A stretch of DNA of 64,000 bases from Glandiceps talaboti (lineage: Eukaryota; Hemichordata; Enteropneusta; Spengelidae). A program made the translations under genes and the position numbers. Each line of letters opens with the position of its first letter. Position 1 is the first letter of the stretch. The stretch lies in NCBI RefSeq assembly GCF_964340395.1, contig NC_135550.1:3765101-3829100 (forward strand), written 5' to 3'. The notes under the pieces are model-generated. The model did no database searches, was not told the origin of the DNA, and saw nothing but the letters and a program-made list of their open reading frames with translations. This document shows positions 11,784 through 25,466 of the stretch, one piece after another.

Positions 11784-13619
11784 CAACACAACACAGACAC
11801 AGACACAGACACAACACAGACATAATCATGAGATAACATCACACTCATACCACTGGGTACTTGTGACTAAAGAAAATAAACCCTGGTAGACAAGTAATCA
11901 TCTTTATTGTAAACTCTTCAAAACAGTTTTATATATCATATCTATTGAATTATATGTCAACATATTTCTCTTATTAGCACATGATTGGTAAAAGGGTTTT
12001 TTATACAAAAACAAAAACAACATCAGTTTGCTGGGTTGTATACTCCAACAGTAAAAGATAAATATTTGAGGAGACCTGTACATCTAAACAACTTTGTCAT
12101 TTCACCCCAATCCTCTTACAACCAACGACTAAACTCTTGTTATTCTAAATTTGGCCACTCATCCATATGGTGGTAACCAAGTCACAACAAATGTTAACAT
12201 GGCTATGTTTATTGGCCACTAGTCCACAGGGCCATCTCTATTGCTGGGTTATAAATAACAGGTATATACACAAAGATTGTTCTAGATTACACACTTATTA
12301 TGAAGTTCTATCAACTGAATTCATGATCATCCAACCAGGATGTGTAGTTATTAGACATATAGCCCATACTGTTGTGTTGTAATTCACTTCTCTACAGCTT
12401 ACTTAGTATGCTGGACATACACCTCCTTCAAACAAAAACAATATTTTGCATCATTGGTATGGTAGCCATAGCAGCGTATGTAAACTGCCAAAGAGTTAAA
12501 CTGATGATATTGATTGATGACTGTTACATGGCTGTGATTTGTACAAGTCAAAGTATAATTCATTGCAAGGTAAGTAGGTATTGTAGTCACCTGTAAGGAA
12601 TTCATCACAATAATATACATTAGAGTTCTCCACATACAAACATTTTGATAGTCAAAACATCAAATTCTTTTGACATAGAGGAACTGTGATATAGCTTTCT
12701 CTCTGAAATACACTATGTTTATATTCAGGGCTTGTCATGTATATACTTCATTTTGTATAGTGACATGCACTTTTTATAATTTATTAGGTTTGCAAAACAG
12801 TGATACAGGATGGCCAATGTAATTCTTGTTGGAAAATTAATAAATTGACCATATTTGAAAGTTTTCATAACAATTATTTCAATTTTTATGGAACTTTTAC
12901 ATTTCGTGAAACTGCATGGCAGGGTTTGTCTGAGGAGATCATAAGTGCATTGATGTCTGATTTCTGACGACAGATACTGATTTACACTTCCCCTACCCTA
13001 TCCTGAGGTGCACTTTAACTGCAAACACTACAAATTGTAGACACATGAAAAATGAGCTAATGTTGTCATAAAATCTGTACAATTTCTGTTATACACAAAG
13101 AACATGAATTTTACAGAGTCCATTTTTTTTAACTGTACAAAGCCTTTATAGTAAATGAAAGTAATGTGAGAAACAAAGCGCTAAATACTTACAAGTCAGT
13201 GTCATGCACAAAGTTGATAAGTGGCCATGTGAACTGTTCACTACTAAACTCCTTGTAAAAAAATATTTAGGGTACTAACACCAACATTTGCTCCGAAATA
13301 TCAAAATGATAACCTGGCAATCTGAGGCAATTCAAGGATAGCTTGTAAGGTAGTTCCACTCTCTGGATATATCTTTGTTAGTAACACACTCAGTTATGTT
13401 CATTGAAAAGTATTCTTTAATACTGATAGATATAGACAAAACACAAATTATAAAGAGACACAGCAATGTAATGGAAATAAGACACATAGCAAAGTTACAG
13501 AGTGAGTTTATCAAACAAAGTGAATTGCAAAGAAGTGTATGCTTACAAACTATTGAGTAGTATATATCTCAAAGAGTAAATGTCTAAAGTTTTGTATAGA
13601 ATACTAGTATGATATCATC

Positions 13620-14330
13620 TAGGCTAGGATTCACCCAGGTGATATGATGGTAGTCCTGGAGTAGCTCCACTGCACTGTGTTAGTATGCACTAACTAGTAG
13701 GCTCAGAAGCTAGGTTACTTCCTGGCAAAGTCAGGGTAACCACAATCTCTGATGAGTTTTATGTTAGCAGCTAAGGTTCTCCAAGGCATTGTATTGGTAA
13801 TTCCCTGGAAAGCTGTATATCTCTTAGTATGTACTATCTATAGTAACGTGGAAGCTAGGGTACTTCAGGTAATATAACGGTAGCTCTACTCTCGTATGTA
13901 CTGATTAGTAAGACAGCAGCTAAAATACTCCCAGGCAATATGAAGATAGCTGCAAGGGTAGAGCTCTACTCTCTTGTTATGTACTAACTATAGGAATAAA
14001 GCTAGGGTACTCTTAGGCAATGTAAAGGTGGTTCCAATCTGATTAGTAAGCTAGTAGCTAAGGTAATCCCAGGCAATGTGAGAGTAACTCCTGCCATAGC
14101 TCCAGTTTGTTATTACGTACTGATTAACAAGCTAGGGTACTTTAAGGCAATAGTAGGGTAGCTCCATTCTCTTATGTACTAACTAGGAAGTGAGCAGCTA
14201 AAGTACTCCAAGGCAATGTTAGAGTAATTTCTCCAGGGGTAGCTTCAATCTCTTATTATGGTATGTTCTGATTAACAAACTACCAGGTAGTAGCTAGGGT
14301 ACTACTCCCAGGTATTATGAGTGTAGTTTC
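13620..14330. repeat. Diverged tandem repeat upstream of copy B 3' end
   Basis: Phrases such as AGCTAGGGTACT, CCAGGCAATGT, GGTAGCTCCA, ACTCTCTTATGTACTAACTA recur at roughly 75-100 bp spacing with many differences and indels. It reads as an old, decayed minisatellite. Confidence 0.65.
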
Positions 14331-14701
14331 ACTGTTATTTCTAGATGATGACAGATCTGTGCAACATACTTCACACAAGGCCATATTTTTGTTTGTTTGT
14401 TTTGTTTGCCTGATACTGACCCTCTCTGATTGTTTGCTTGAAGACAAAAAGTGGTGTGTTTTTCAACATTTAGCGAGACAAAAAAATCTCACTATAATGG
14501 TGACTACAATGACATGATTATTTACTAATTGGTTTTGTACTTAGTTGCAGTATGAGATGCTTGGAGAATGTTTTTCTTACATATGAACAAGCGTTAATAT
14601 AAATTTTCCTGGAGTTTTCTGGGGAAGCTGTGAATAGTATATAGTTTACAATGGGAGTTTACTGGGGAAAGCTGTGAATGGTATATAGTTTACAATGGGA
14701 G

Positions 14702-14707
14702 TTTATT
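14702..14707 (-). terminator. Poly(A) signal AATAAA of BCKDHA copy B
   Basis: AATAAA on the minus strand, 35 nt past the TAG of exon 9, followed by an AT-rich stretch. It is the nearest canonical signal after the stop codon. Confidence 0.6.
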
Positions 14708-14741
14708 AGAATTGATGTCTATGTATATTTACTACAGATAT

Positions 14742-14912
14742 CTATTCCTGGAAATTATCCACTGGGTAGACATCTCGATGTCTATCAACCATGTTCTCCA
14801 TCTCTTCAATCTGTCGTTGTAATCTTACTGAAGGCTTATCATATACATCATAGAATAATTCTCTTGGCCTTGGTTTCAAAGTTTTCTCTGCTTCTTGAAA
14901 TGTGTGCATTAC
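14742..14912 (-). CDS. BCKDHA: BCKDHA copy B exon 9 (C-terminus and stop)
   Basis: 171 nt, acceptor TTTGTTCCAG. It encodes VMHTFQEAEKTLKPRPRELF, then YDVYDKPSVRLQRQIEEM and HRDVYPVDNFQE, then TAG. It aligns with the human C-terminus (VM-AFEQAE-KPKP---LF-DVY, and YP-D-F near the end). It is separated from exon 8 by a 6.7-kb intron filled with LINE remnants and two minisatellites. Confidence 0.92.
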   Translation of the reverse strand, partial: VMHTFQEAEKTLKPRPRELFYDVYDKPSVRLQRQIEEMENMVDRHRDVYPVDNFQE

Positions 14913-15129
14913 CTGGAACAAACAAAAATATATAATTTATGTAAATTTATGACAGGACAACATTATGATGTATAGTTTTGAACTTTTCTCTGCTTTGTGA
15001 AGCATGTATATTTTATACCTGAAACAAAAAAAAATCACACATTTCAAAACTGTTTCTAACTTAAGAAATGTATGTACACGGTATTACCAAGAATTTACAA
15101 AAAATTTAGATAAACACAAGTAAAATTGG

Positions 15130-15302
15130 TCACTGTGAATCAGTCATTAAATCCATCATTAATGACAAAAAGGTTACCATAGGTGTCACTTATAGGAAAC
15201 CAAATACCCCTTTTAAAGAATTCATTGTCAGTTTAGAGGCATGCCTAGACCAGATGTTAGCAACAGGTAATGATTGTATCATCCTGGGGGATATGAACAT
15301 TG
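15130..15302 (+). pseudogene. LINE endonuclease fragment, 5' part
   Basis: The + frame reads VTIGVTYRKPNTPFKEFIVS, then LEACLDQMLATGNDC and IILGDMNID. This is the strand order of an apurinic-type endonuclease (EEP) domain of non-LTR retrotransposons, with LGDMNID as the conserved GDFN-type metal-site motif. It lies in copy B intron 8, in the opposite orientation to the gene. It runs directly into the 75-bp array. Confidence 0.75.
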
Positions 15303-17485
15303 ACACATCATCAGATATTCCATCTATTATCATCCACCATAACACACTTCTCAATACATATAATTTGACACAGATAATTGACACATCATCAGATATTTCA
15401 TCTGCTATCCACCATAACACACTTCTCAATACATATAATTTGACACAGATAATTGACACATCATCAGATATTTCATCTGCTATCCACCATAATACACTTC
15501 TCAATACATATAATTTGACACAGATAATTGACACATCATCAGATATTTCATCTGCTATCCACCATAACACACTTCTCAATACATATAATTTGACACAGAT
15601 AATTGACACATCATCAGATATTTCATCTGCTATCCACCATAACACACTTCTCAATACATATAATTTGACACAGATAATTGATACATCATCAGATATTTCA
15701 TCTGCTATCCACCATAACACACTTCTCAATACATATAATTTGACACAGATAATTGATACATCATCAGATATTTCATCTGCTATCCACTATAACACACTTC
15801 TCAATACATATAATTTGACACAGATAATCGATACATCATCAGATATTTCATCTGCTATCCACTATAACACACTTCTCAATACATATAATTTGACACAGAT
15901 AATCGATACATCATCAGATATTTCATCTCCTATCCACTATAACACACTTCTCAATACATATAATTTGACACAGATAATCGATACATCATCAGATATTTCA
16001 TCTCCTATCCACTATAACACACTTCTCAATACATATAATTTGACACAGATAATTGATACATCATCAGATATTTCATCTGCTATCCACCATAACACACTTC
16101 TCAATACATATAATTTGACACAGATAATCGATACATCATCAGATATTTCATCTGCTATCCACTATAACACACTTCTCAATACATATAATTTGACACAGAT
16201 AATCGATACATCATCAGATATTTCATCTGCTATCCACTATAACACACTTCTCAATACATATAATTTGACACAGATAATCGATACATCATCAGATATTTCA
16301 TCTCCTATCCACTATAACACACTTCTCAATACATATAATTTGACACAGATAATTGATACATCATCAGATATTTCATCTGCTATCCACCATAACACACTTC
16401 TCAATACATATAATTTGACACAGATAATCGATACATCATCAGATATTTCATCTCCTATCCACTATAACACACTTCTCAATACATATAATTTGACACAGAT
16501 AATTGATACATCATCAGATATTTCATCTGCTATCCACCATAACACACTTCTCAATACATATAATTTGACACAGATAATTGATACATCATCAGATATTTCA
16601 TCTGCTATCCACCATAACACACTTCTCAATACATATAATTTGACACAGATAATTGATACATCATCAGATATTTCATCTGCTATCCACCATAACACACTTC
16701 TCAATACATATAATTTGACACAGATAATTGATACATCATCAGATATTTCATCTGCTATCCACCATAACACACTTCTCAATACATATAATTTGACACAGAT
16801 AATTGATACATCATCAGATTTTCCATCTGCTATCCACTATAACACACTTCTCAATACATATAATTTGACACAGATAATTGATACATCATCAGATTTTCCA
16901 TCTGCTATCCACTATAACACACTTCTCAATACATATAATTTGACACAGATAATCGATACATCATCAGATATTTCATCTCCTATCCACTATAACACACTTC
17001 TCAATACATATAATTTGACACAGATAATTGATACATCATCAGATTTTCCATCTGCTATCCACTATAACACACTTCTCAATACATATAATTTGACACAGAT
17101 AATTGATACATCATCAGATTTTCCATCTGCTATCCACCATAACACACTTCTCAATACATATAATTTGACACAGATAATCGATACATCATCAGATATTTCA
17201 TCTGCTATCCACTATAACACACTTCTCAATACATATAATTTGACACAGATAATCGATACATCATCAGATATTTCATCTCCTATCCACTATAACACACTTC
17301 TCAATACATATAATTTGACACAGATAATTGATACATCATCAGATATTTCATCTGCTATCCACTATAACACACTTCTCAATACATATAATTTGACACAGAT
17401 AATTGATACATCATCAGATTTTCCATCTGCTATCCACTATAACGCACTTCTCAATACATATAATTTGACACAGATAATTGATACC
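15300..17485 (+). repeat. 75-bp minisatellite amplified from a LINE endonuclease domain
   Basis: About 29 copies of a 75-bp unit translating as IDTSSDISSAIHHNTLLNTY then NLTQI. The unit lies between the GDMNID motif and the point where a LINE endonuclease would continue IIDTPTR. Since 75 is a multiple of 3 and no stop arose, the + frame stays open for 746 codons (15254-17494); the minus strand is open in parts as well. Variants (AIHH, AIHY, PIHY, DFPS) occur in blocks. Confidence 0.93.
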
Positions 17486-18600
17486 TTTTTTTGATCTACA
17501 TCAATGATATCATACACTCCACAAATGCATTTAACTTTTCATCTGTTTGCTGATGACATGAATCTGTTTCAATTCATTAATGACAAATCTGATAGCATTC
17601 AGCTTGACCTCTTAAATTTTGATTTCAGGAAAGTCTGCAATTGGTGTGATGCAAATATGCTCACAATCAACGCGGATAAGACCAATTTCATGATAATCAA
17701 CAAGATATCTCAAAGGTCTGTGACAACAGAGGGGAGCCTGAGCATTAATCAGTCTCAGATACTCCACATTGCTTCAATTAATTAACTTGGAGTATGTTTA
17801 GATCAACACATGCTTTGGGATTCACATATTGAAATATAAAGTCAATTTGCGAATCATAGGAATTATCTGAAAAATGTAACATTAAATGCCAAAATCAATT
17901 CTCCTCCTACTAGTACTCTGTAATTCCATGATATTACCCCATTTATCTTACATATATAGAGATACAGACAAATACCTATACAACCCATCTTAAATCTACA
18001 GAAGAAAGTAATCTGACTCATCACATTGTCAGATTGTCATGCTCCCTCTGATCCTCTGTTTCACCAACTACTGGTAAGCATCTTAAATGTTCACCGGTTA
18101 TGTATATTTAATACTTGTTTATTTATCTTTGATTTGAAAAAAACAACAATTTCTCACAGACAGTACACGACTACCTTGACATATTAAATACTACATAATT
18201 ATATGACGAGACTGTCAACACAAGACAATTTCTACACTCCTAAAAGTTAATCTCACTTTGAGCCAACACAATTTAAAGTACACAGCCACCAAACACTTGA
18301 ACTCATTACCCGACCAGCTGAAAAAAACGGGATCATGATCTACCTTTAAATCCCAATAAAAGCAGTATTTACTAAGACTAACATAAATTTTGTCACACAT
18401 TGTTAGAAACCCTCGTTTGGCCCTTCTATATATTCAACAGGTGTAATCATTTGTATTAAGACGTTGCCCTTCATGCATATGGATTTTTTTTTTTTGCTTT
18501 TTGTTCTTGTTATATGTATTATATTATTGTGTTTTCCTTGGGTCACAAAACCCAGACTAATTTGAACAAACTATTTTTTGTGGTCCAGCTAGGAGTTTAT
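17486..18600 (+). pseudogene. LINE reverse transcriptase, decayed 3' part
   Basis: Right after the array, frames read LIYINDIIHSTNAFNF and HLFADDMNLFQFINDKSD, then VCNWCDANMLTINADKTNFM. These are the RT catalytic FADD motif and the following NWL-N--KT-F block. Downstream there are repeated stops and shifts, with remnants of the C-terminal region (THLKSTEESNLTHHIVR-type text) to about 18400. The C-terminal half of the endonuclease and the RT fingers are missing, so the element is dead. Confidence 0.8.
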
Positions 18601-18725
18601 AGTTACTTTTTTATTTACCTTTCATTGCTGAGGTATTTACTTAACTAATTCCTTTTCCTCACTTTGATATGTTGATTTGGTTTTCTTTTCAACTTTTGGC
18701 AAATGAAATATGTACATGTATATAC

Positions 18726-21115
18726 TCTGGTTTGGATATACATTAAGTATACATGGCATAACTACTATTGAGAATGTACATTAGTATACATGGCATAACT
18801 ACTATTGGGGATGTATATTAGTATACATGGCATAACTACTATTGGGGATGTATATTAGTATACATGGCATAACTACTATTGGGGATGTATATTAGTATAC
18901 ATGGTATAACTACTATTGGGGATGTATATTAGTATACATGGCATATCTACTATTGGGGATGTATATTAGTATACATGGCATATCTACTATTGGGAATGTA
19001 TATTAGTATACATGGCATAACTACTATTGGGAATGTATATTAGTATACATGGCATATCTACTATTGGGAATGTATATTAGTATACATGGCATAACTACTA
19101 TTGGGGATGTATATTAGTATACATGGCATAACTACTATTGGGAATGTATATTAGTATACATGGCATAACTACTATTGGGAATGTATATTAGTATACATGG
19201 CATAACTACTATTGGGAATGTATATTAGTATACATGGCATAACTACTATTGGGGATGTATATTAGTATACATGGCATAACTACTATTGGGGATGTATATT
19301 AGTATACATGGCATAACTACTATTGGGAATGTATATTAGTATACATGGTATAACTACTATTGGGAATGTATATTAGTATACATGGCATATCTACTATTGG
19401 GGATGTATATTAGTATACATGGCATAACTACTATTGGGAATGTATATTAGTATACATGGCATAACTACTATTGAGGATGTATATTAGTATACATGGTATA
19501 ACTACTATTGAGGATGTATATTAGTATACATGGCATAACTACTATTGGGGATGTATATTAGTATACATGGTATAACTACTATTGAGGATGTATATTAGTA
19601 TACATGGCATAACTACTAATGGGAATGTATATTAGTATACATGGTATAACTACTATTGAGAATGTATATTAGTATACATGGCATAACTACTATTGGGAAT
19701 GTATATTAGTATACATGGCATAACTACTATTGGGAATGTATATTAGTATACATGGCATAACTACTATTGGGAATGTATATTAGTATACATGGTATAACTA
19801 CCATTGAGAATGTATATTAGTATACATGGCATAACTACTATTGGGAATGTATATTAGTATACATGGCATAACTACTATTGGGAATGTATATTAGTATACA
19901 TGGCATAACTACTATTGGGAATGTATATTAGTATACATGGTATAACTACCATTGAGAATGTATATTAGTATACATGGCATAACTACTATTGGGGATGTAT
20001 ATTAGTATACATGGCATAACTACTATTGAGAATGTACATTAGTATACATGGCATAACTACTATTGGGAATGTATATTAGTATACATGGCATATCTACTAT
20101 TGGGGATGTATATTAGTATACATGGCATAACTACTATTGGGAATGTATATTAGTATACATGGCATAACTACTATTGAGGATGTATATTAGTATACATGGT
20201 ATAACTACTATTGAGGATGTATATTAGTATACATGGCATAACTACTATTGGGAATGTATATTAGTATACATGGCATAACTACTATTGGGAATGTATATTA
20301 GTATACATGGCATAACTACTATTGGGAATGTATATTAGTATACATGACATAACTACTATTGGGAATGTATATTAGTATACATGGCATAACTACTATTGGG
20401 AATGTACATTAGTATACATGGCATAACTACTAATGGGAATGTATATTAGTATACATGGCATAACTACTATTGGGGATGTATATTAGTATACATGGCATAA
20501 CTACTATTGGGAATGTATATTAGTATACATGGTATAACTACTATTGAGGATGTATATTAGTATACATGGCATAACTACTATTGGGGATGTATATTAGTAT
20601 ACATGGCATAACTACTATTGGGAATGTATATTAGTATACATGGTATAACTACTATTGAGGATGTATATTAGTATACATGGCATAACTACTATTGGGAATG
20701 TATATTAGTATACATGGCATAACTACTATTGGGAATGTATATTAGTATACATGGTATAACTACTATTGAGGATGTATATTAGTATACATGGCATAACTAC
20801 TAATGGGAATGTATATTAGTATACATGGTATAACTACTTACTATTGAGAATGTATATTAGTATACATGGTATAACTACTATTGAGGATGTATATTAGTAT
20901 ACATGGTATATCTACTATTGAGAATGTATATTAGTATACATGGTATAACTAATGGGAATGTATATTAGTATACATGGCATATCTACTATTGGGGATGTAT
21001 ATTAGTATACATGGCATATCTACTATTGGGAATGTATATTAGTATACATGGCATAACTACTATTGGGAATGTATATTAGTATACATGGCATAACTACTAT
21101 TGGGAATGTATATTA
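18726..21115. repeat. 37-bp minisatellite, about 64 copies (copy B intron 8)
   Basis: The unit is TAGTATACATGGCATAACTA followed by CTATTGGGAATGTATAT (37 bp). Variants are GGGGATG, GAGGATG, GGTATAAC and CATATC; neighbouring variant pairs repeat in order, showing block amplification. It contains the 6-bp palindrome GTATAC in each unit. Confidence 0.96.
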
Positions 21116-21179
21116 CAATTCGGCAACCAATCATTGTATGTATTTGCAGGTTTATACCAAGCTGGTATTATCAAGTCTT

Positions 21180-21510
21180 CAAGGTGAATTTACCAAAGAC
21201 ATTTTATAAAGGTGAATTTTAATACCCAAGACATTTTATACAGGTGATTCACCCAACTTCCAACACATTTTATACAGGTGAATTTATCCACAACATTTTA
21301 TACAGGTGAATTTACCCAACTTCCAAGACATTTTATACAGGTGATTTACCCAACTTCCAAGACATTTTATACAGGTGAATTTATCCACAACATTTTATAC
21401 AGGTGAATTTACCCAACTTCCAAGAACATTTTATAAAGGTGAATTTATCCAAGACATTTTATACAGGTGAATTTATCCAAGATATTTTATAAAGGTGAAT
21501 TAATACAAGG
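21180..21510. repeat. Short irregular repeat (copy B intron 8, near exon 8)
   Basis: Phrases ACATTTTATACAGGTGAATT and TACCCAACTTCCAAG alternate with units of about 18-37 bp. It ends about 140 bp from exon 8. Confidence 0.75.
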
Positions 21511-21649
21511 CATACATTGACATTTGTCAATTGGCTATGGTATTAGTCAATGTACATTTACCTATTTGTATTAAATCACAAATCTATACATTGGCAATGG
21601 TAAAGCAACCATAAATCACAAAAAGTCTATTGTAATCAACAAAACCTAC

Positions 21650-21821
21650 TCTTTCCCTTGTCTCTTTCATCCAGGCCTTCTCTTCCTCTGTACTCCACCA
21701 ACCTTGGGTTAGCATGTATTTACGAAGTCTGCTGATTGGGTGATCTTGTTTGTCCCAGTAGTTGACTTCGTCTACAGACCTGTACGCTGATGAGTCATCA
21801 CTTGTACTGTGATGTCCAATT
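21650..21821 (-). CDS. BCKDHA: BCKDHA copy B exon 8 (phosphorylation loop)
   Basis: 172 nt, acceptor TGTTCACAG, donor GAAAGA|GTAGGT. It encodes [20 protein letters not shown], then [18 protein letters not shown] and [17 protein letters not shown]. The HHS and YRS serines (335 and 345) align with the mammalian BCKDH-kinase sites, and the His pair is the catalytic and substrate-binding His region. The boundary after ETRER matches the human exon 8/9 junction (before VM). Confidence 0.95.
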
Positions 21822-22152
21822 CTGTGAACAGATTACAGATCTAGTTTACATCTTATTGTAGTCAAATTGGTCATCAAGAAAGATGTGTTCAATATGATGG
21901 TATGGTCAATAAGCCTTATCAAAAACCAATTGAGCAAAAAGAAGTCGCTTTCAAAACAAGTAGCCCTTTTCAAACATAACATCAGTGCCCCTTCAGAATG
22001 AATACACAGATGGCTGCCAACAATCAAAATTATGTTATCATTACATGGCTCCTCATTGCATATCTTTCAAACAAGAAGTGTATCTTTCCAAAGAAAGGTA
22101 AAGAACACAGCTGACTCTGTATTGCCTAGAAACCAAACATATGAATACCAAC

Positions 22153-22294
22153 CTGTACGTCATTGCTTCAATAAGGATTGGTCTACTTTCATTAATACAT
22201 ATTCTTCTGGCTGCCTTCACTGCATTGTATACAGCAAACACATCATTACCATCAACTCTTATTGTGGCCATACCGTAACCAGGACCTCTAGCAG
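22153..22294 (-). CDS. BCKDHA: BCKDHA copy B exon 7
   Basis: 142 nt, acceptor TTTATTTCAG, donor TACAG|GTTGGT. It encodes [20 protein letters not shown], then [17 protein letters not shown], then PILIEAMTY and two bases of an Arg codon. [13 protein letters not shown] and P-LIEAMTYR are strongly conserved in E1-alpha. Confidence 0.95.
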
Positions 22295-22737
22295 CTGAAA
22301 TAAAATCAAAACAATAAAATCCACTTAACAAATTTGAATCTCTTACAAATATATATCGGACAACAAAGCATTTTGGAAACAAGTCTTTGTGTGAGATTTT
22401 GTAAAACTTAGTCAAGAGAAATGAATGGGGTAGTATTACTATTAAGTAGGTAAACATCTACTAGCATTAGGATATTGCCAAGGGTTGGTGCAATCAACTT
22501 TGGTGCATTAGGTATTTTTGAGGTTCCTCACCAAGATGATGGTATACATCTATGTTTATGGGCATTTAGCTGCATTTTAATAGGTCTTATTTTTTTATGC
22601 TAAGCCTTAGGAAAAATTTTGTATGTGATTTCACGTTGTCCTGGTCAAAATGATCCAACAAAACTAAATAAATTTTCATATTCACATAAATCAAACATCA
22701 TGCATGATGATACAATCAAGTAAACTGAGTGACTTAC

Positions 22738-22799
22738 CAATGCCATCACCTCTGTACTGTTCATATGTTGGTGTAGAAATTGCATATCCATTGTTGCGG
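22738..22799 (-). CDS. BCKDHA: BCKDHA copy B exon 6 (ThDP motif, second half)
   Basis: A short 62-nt exon, acceptor TTCCATCAG, donor CATTG|GTAAGT. It completes Cys262 and encodes RNNGYAISTPTYEQYRGDGI plus one base of the next codon. The NN pair closes the ThDP/Mg motif that begins with GDG in exon 5. Confidence 0.94.
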
Positions 22800-22917
22800 C
22801 TGATGGAAAGAAACCAAATCAATGTTTACTGTAAATACCTAGTAGAAGTAGTACAGATTTTCTGAAATTTCTGTCAAATCACTGTGCATTGATGGCCTTA
22901 CACTTTCACTACTCTTA

Positions 22918-25414
22918 AATAACAATACACTGAACTTGACTCTACTTTCTATACTTTCAAGCAAATAAATAACAATACACTGAACTTGACTCTACTTTCT
23001 ATACATTCAAGTAAATAAATAACAATACACTGAACTTGACTCTACTTTCTATACATTCAAGTAAATAAATAACAATACACTGAACTTGACTCTACTTTCT
23101 ATACTTTCAAGTAAATAAATAACAATACACTGAACTTGACTCTACTTTCTATACATTCAAGTAAATAAATAACAATACACTGAACTTGACTCTACTTTCT
23201 ATACTTTCAAGTAAATAAATAACAATACACTGAACTTGACTCTACTTTCTATACATTCAAGTAAATAAATAACAATACACTGAACTTGACTCTACTTTCT
23301 ATACTTTCAAGCAAATAAATAACAATACACTGAACTTGACTCTACTTTCTATACTTTCAAGTAAATAAATAACAATACACTGAACTTGACTCTACTTTCT
23401 ATACATTCAAGTAAATAAATAACAATACACTGAACTTGACTCTACTTTCTATACTTTCAAGTAAATAAATAACAATACACTGAACTTGACTCTACTTTCT
23501 ATACATTCAAGTAAATAAATAACAATACACTGAACTTGACTCTACTTTCTATACTTTCAAGTAAATAAATAACAATACACTGAACTTGACTCTACTTTCT
23601 ATACATTCAAGTAAATAAATAACAATACACTGAACTTGACTCTACTTTCTATACTTTCAAGTAAATAAATAACAATACACTGAACTTGACTCTACTTTCT
23701 ATACTTTCAAGTAAATAAATAACAATACACTGAACTTGACTCTACTTTCTATACTTTCAAGTAAATAAATAACAATACACTGAACTTGACTCTACTTTCT
23801 ATACTTTCAAGTAAATAAATAACAATACACTGAACTTGACTCTACTTTCTATACTTTCAAGTAAATAAATAACAATACACTGAACTTGACTCTACTTTCT
23901 ATACTTTCAAGTAAATAAATAACAATACACTGAACTTGACTCTACTTTCTATACTTTCAAGTAAATAAATAACAATACACTGAACTTGACTCTACTTTCT
24001 ATACATTCAAGTAAATAAATAAATAACAATACACTGAACTTGACTCTACTTTCTATACATTCAAGTAAATAAATAGCAATACACTGAACTTGACTCTACT
24101 TTCTATACTTTCAAGTAAATAAATAACAATACACTGAACTTGACTCTACTTTCTATACTTTCAAGTAAATAAATAACAATACACTGAACTTGACTCTACT
24201 TTCTATACTTTCAAGTAAATAAATAACAATACACTGAACTTGACTCTACTTTCTATACTTTCAAGTAAATAAATAACAATACACTGAACTTGACTCTACT
24301 TTCTATACTTTCAAGTAAATAAATAACAATACACTGAACTTGACTCTACTTTCTATACTTTCAAGTAAATAAATAACAATACACTGAACTTGACTCTACT
24401 TTCTATACTTTCAAGTAAATAAATAAATAACAATACACTGAACTTGACTCTACTTTCTATACATTCAAGTAAATAAATAACAATACACTGAACTTGACTC
24501 TACTTTCTATACTTTCAAGTAAATAAATAAATAAGAATACACTGAACTTGACTGTACTTTCTATACTTTCAAGTAAATAAATAACAATACACTGAACTTG
24601 ACTCTACTTTCTATACTTTCAAGTAAATAAATAACAATACACTGAACTTGACTCTACTTTCTATACTTTCAAGTAAATAAATAAATAACAATACACTGAA
24701 CTTGACTCTACTTTCTATACATTCAAGTAAATAAATAACAATACACTGAACTTGACTCTACTTTCTATACTTTCAAGTAAATAAATAAATAACAATACAC
24801 TGAACTTGACTCTACTTTCTATACATTCAAGTAAATAAATAACAATACACTGAACTTGACTCTACTTTCTATACTTTCAAGTAAATAAATAAATAACAAT
24901 ACACTGAACTTGACTCTACTTTCTATACATTCAAGTAAATAAATAACAATACACTGAACTTGACTCTACTTTCTATACTTTCAAGTAAATAAATAAATAA
25001 GAATACACTGAACTTGACTGTACTTTCTATACTTTCAAGTAAATAAATAACAATACACTGAACTTGACTCTACTTTCTATACTTTCAAGTAAATAAATAA
25101 CAATACACTGAACTTGACTCTACTTTCTATACTTTCAAGTAAATAAATAAATAACAATACACTGAACTTGACTCTACTTTCTATACATTCAAGTAAATAA
25201 ATAACAATACACTGAACTTGACTCTACTTTCTATACTTTCAAGTAAATAAATAAATAACAATACACTGAACTTGACTCTACTTTCTATACATTCAAGTAA
25301 ATAAATAACAATACACTGAACTTGACTCTACTTTCTATACTTTCAAGTAAATAAATAAATAACAATACACTGAACTTGACTCTACTTTCTATACTTTCAA
25401 GTAAATAAATAACA
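22918..25414. repeat. 50-bp minisatellite, about 49 copies (copy B intron 5)
   Basis: The unit is AACAATACACTGAACTTGAC, TCTACTTTCTATACTTTCAA, GTAAATAAAT (50 bp). Variants are ATACATTC, and 54-bp units with an extra AAAT. Copies are almost identical, so the array is young or homogenised. A three-unit variant block (AAATAAGAATACAC with CTGTACT) occurs at 24529 and again at 25000. Confidence 0.97.
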
Positions 25415-25466
25415 TAGTATCACAATATTTTCATTGCTACAGTATGGTCACATGAGAACAGACTGT

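Larger units (their letters stand above)
10216..14701. other. Intergenic region between BCKDHA copies A and B
   Basis: About 4.5 kb between the promoter of copy A and the 3' end of copy B. It holds a G-rich tract (10395-10460), CA/CATA microsatellites (11237-11291, 11631-11783), a possible Penelope-type remnant (11520-11640), unique AT-rich sequence (11850-13600), a diverged tandem repeat (13620-14330) and a 47-bp duplication (14600-14700). Confidence 0.7.

Noticed and set aside
15190-15729. 179-codon reverse ORF and a similar one at 16462-16779
   Set aside because: Reverse translation of the 75-bp array, whose unit length keeps both strands open.
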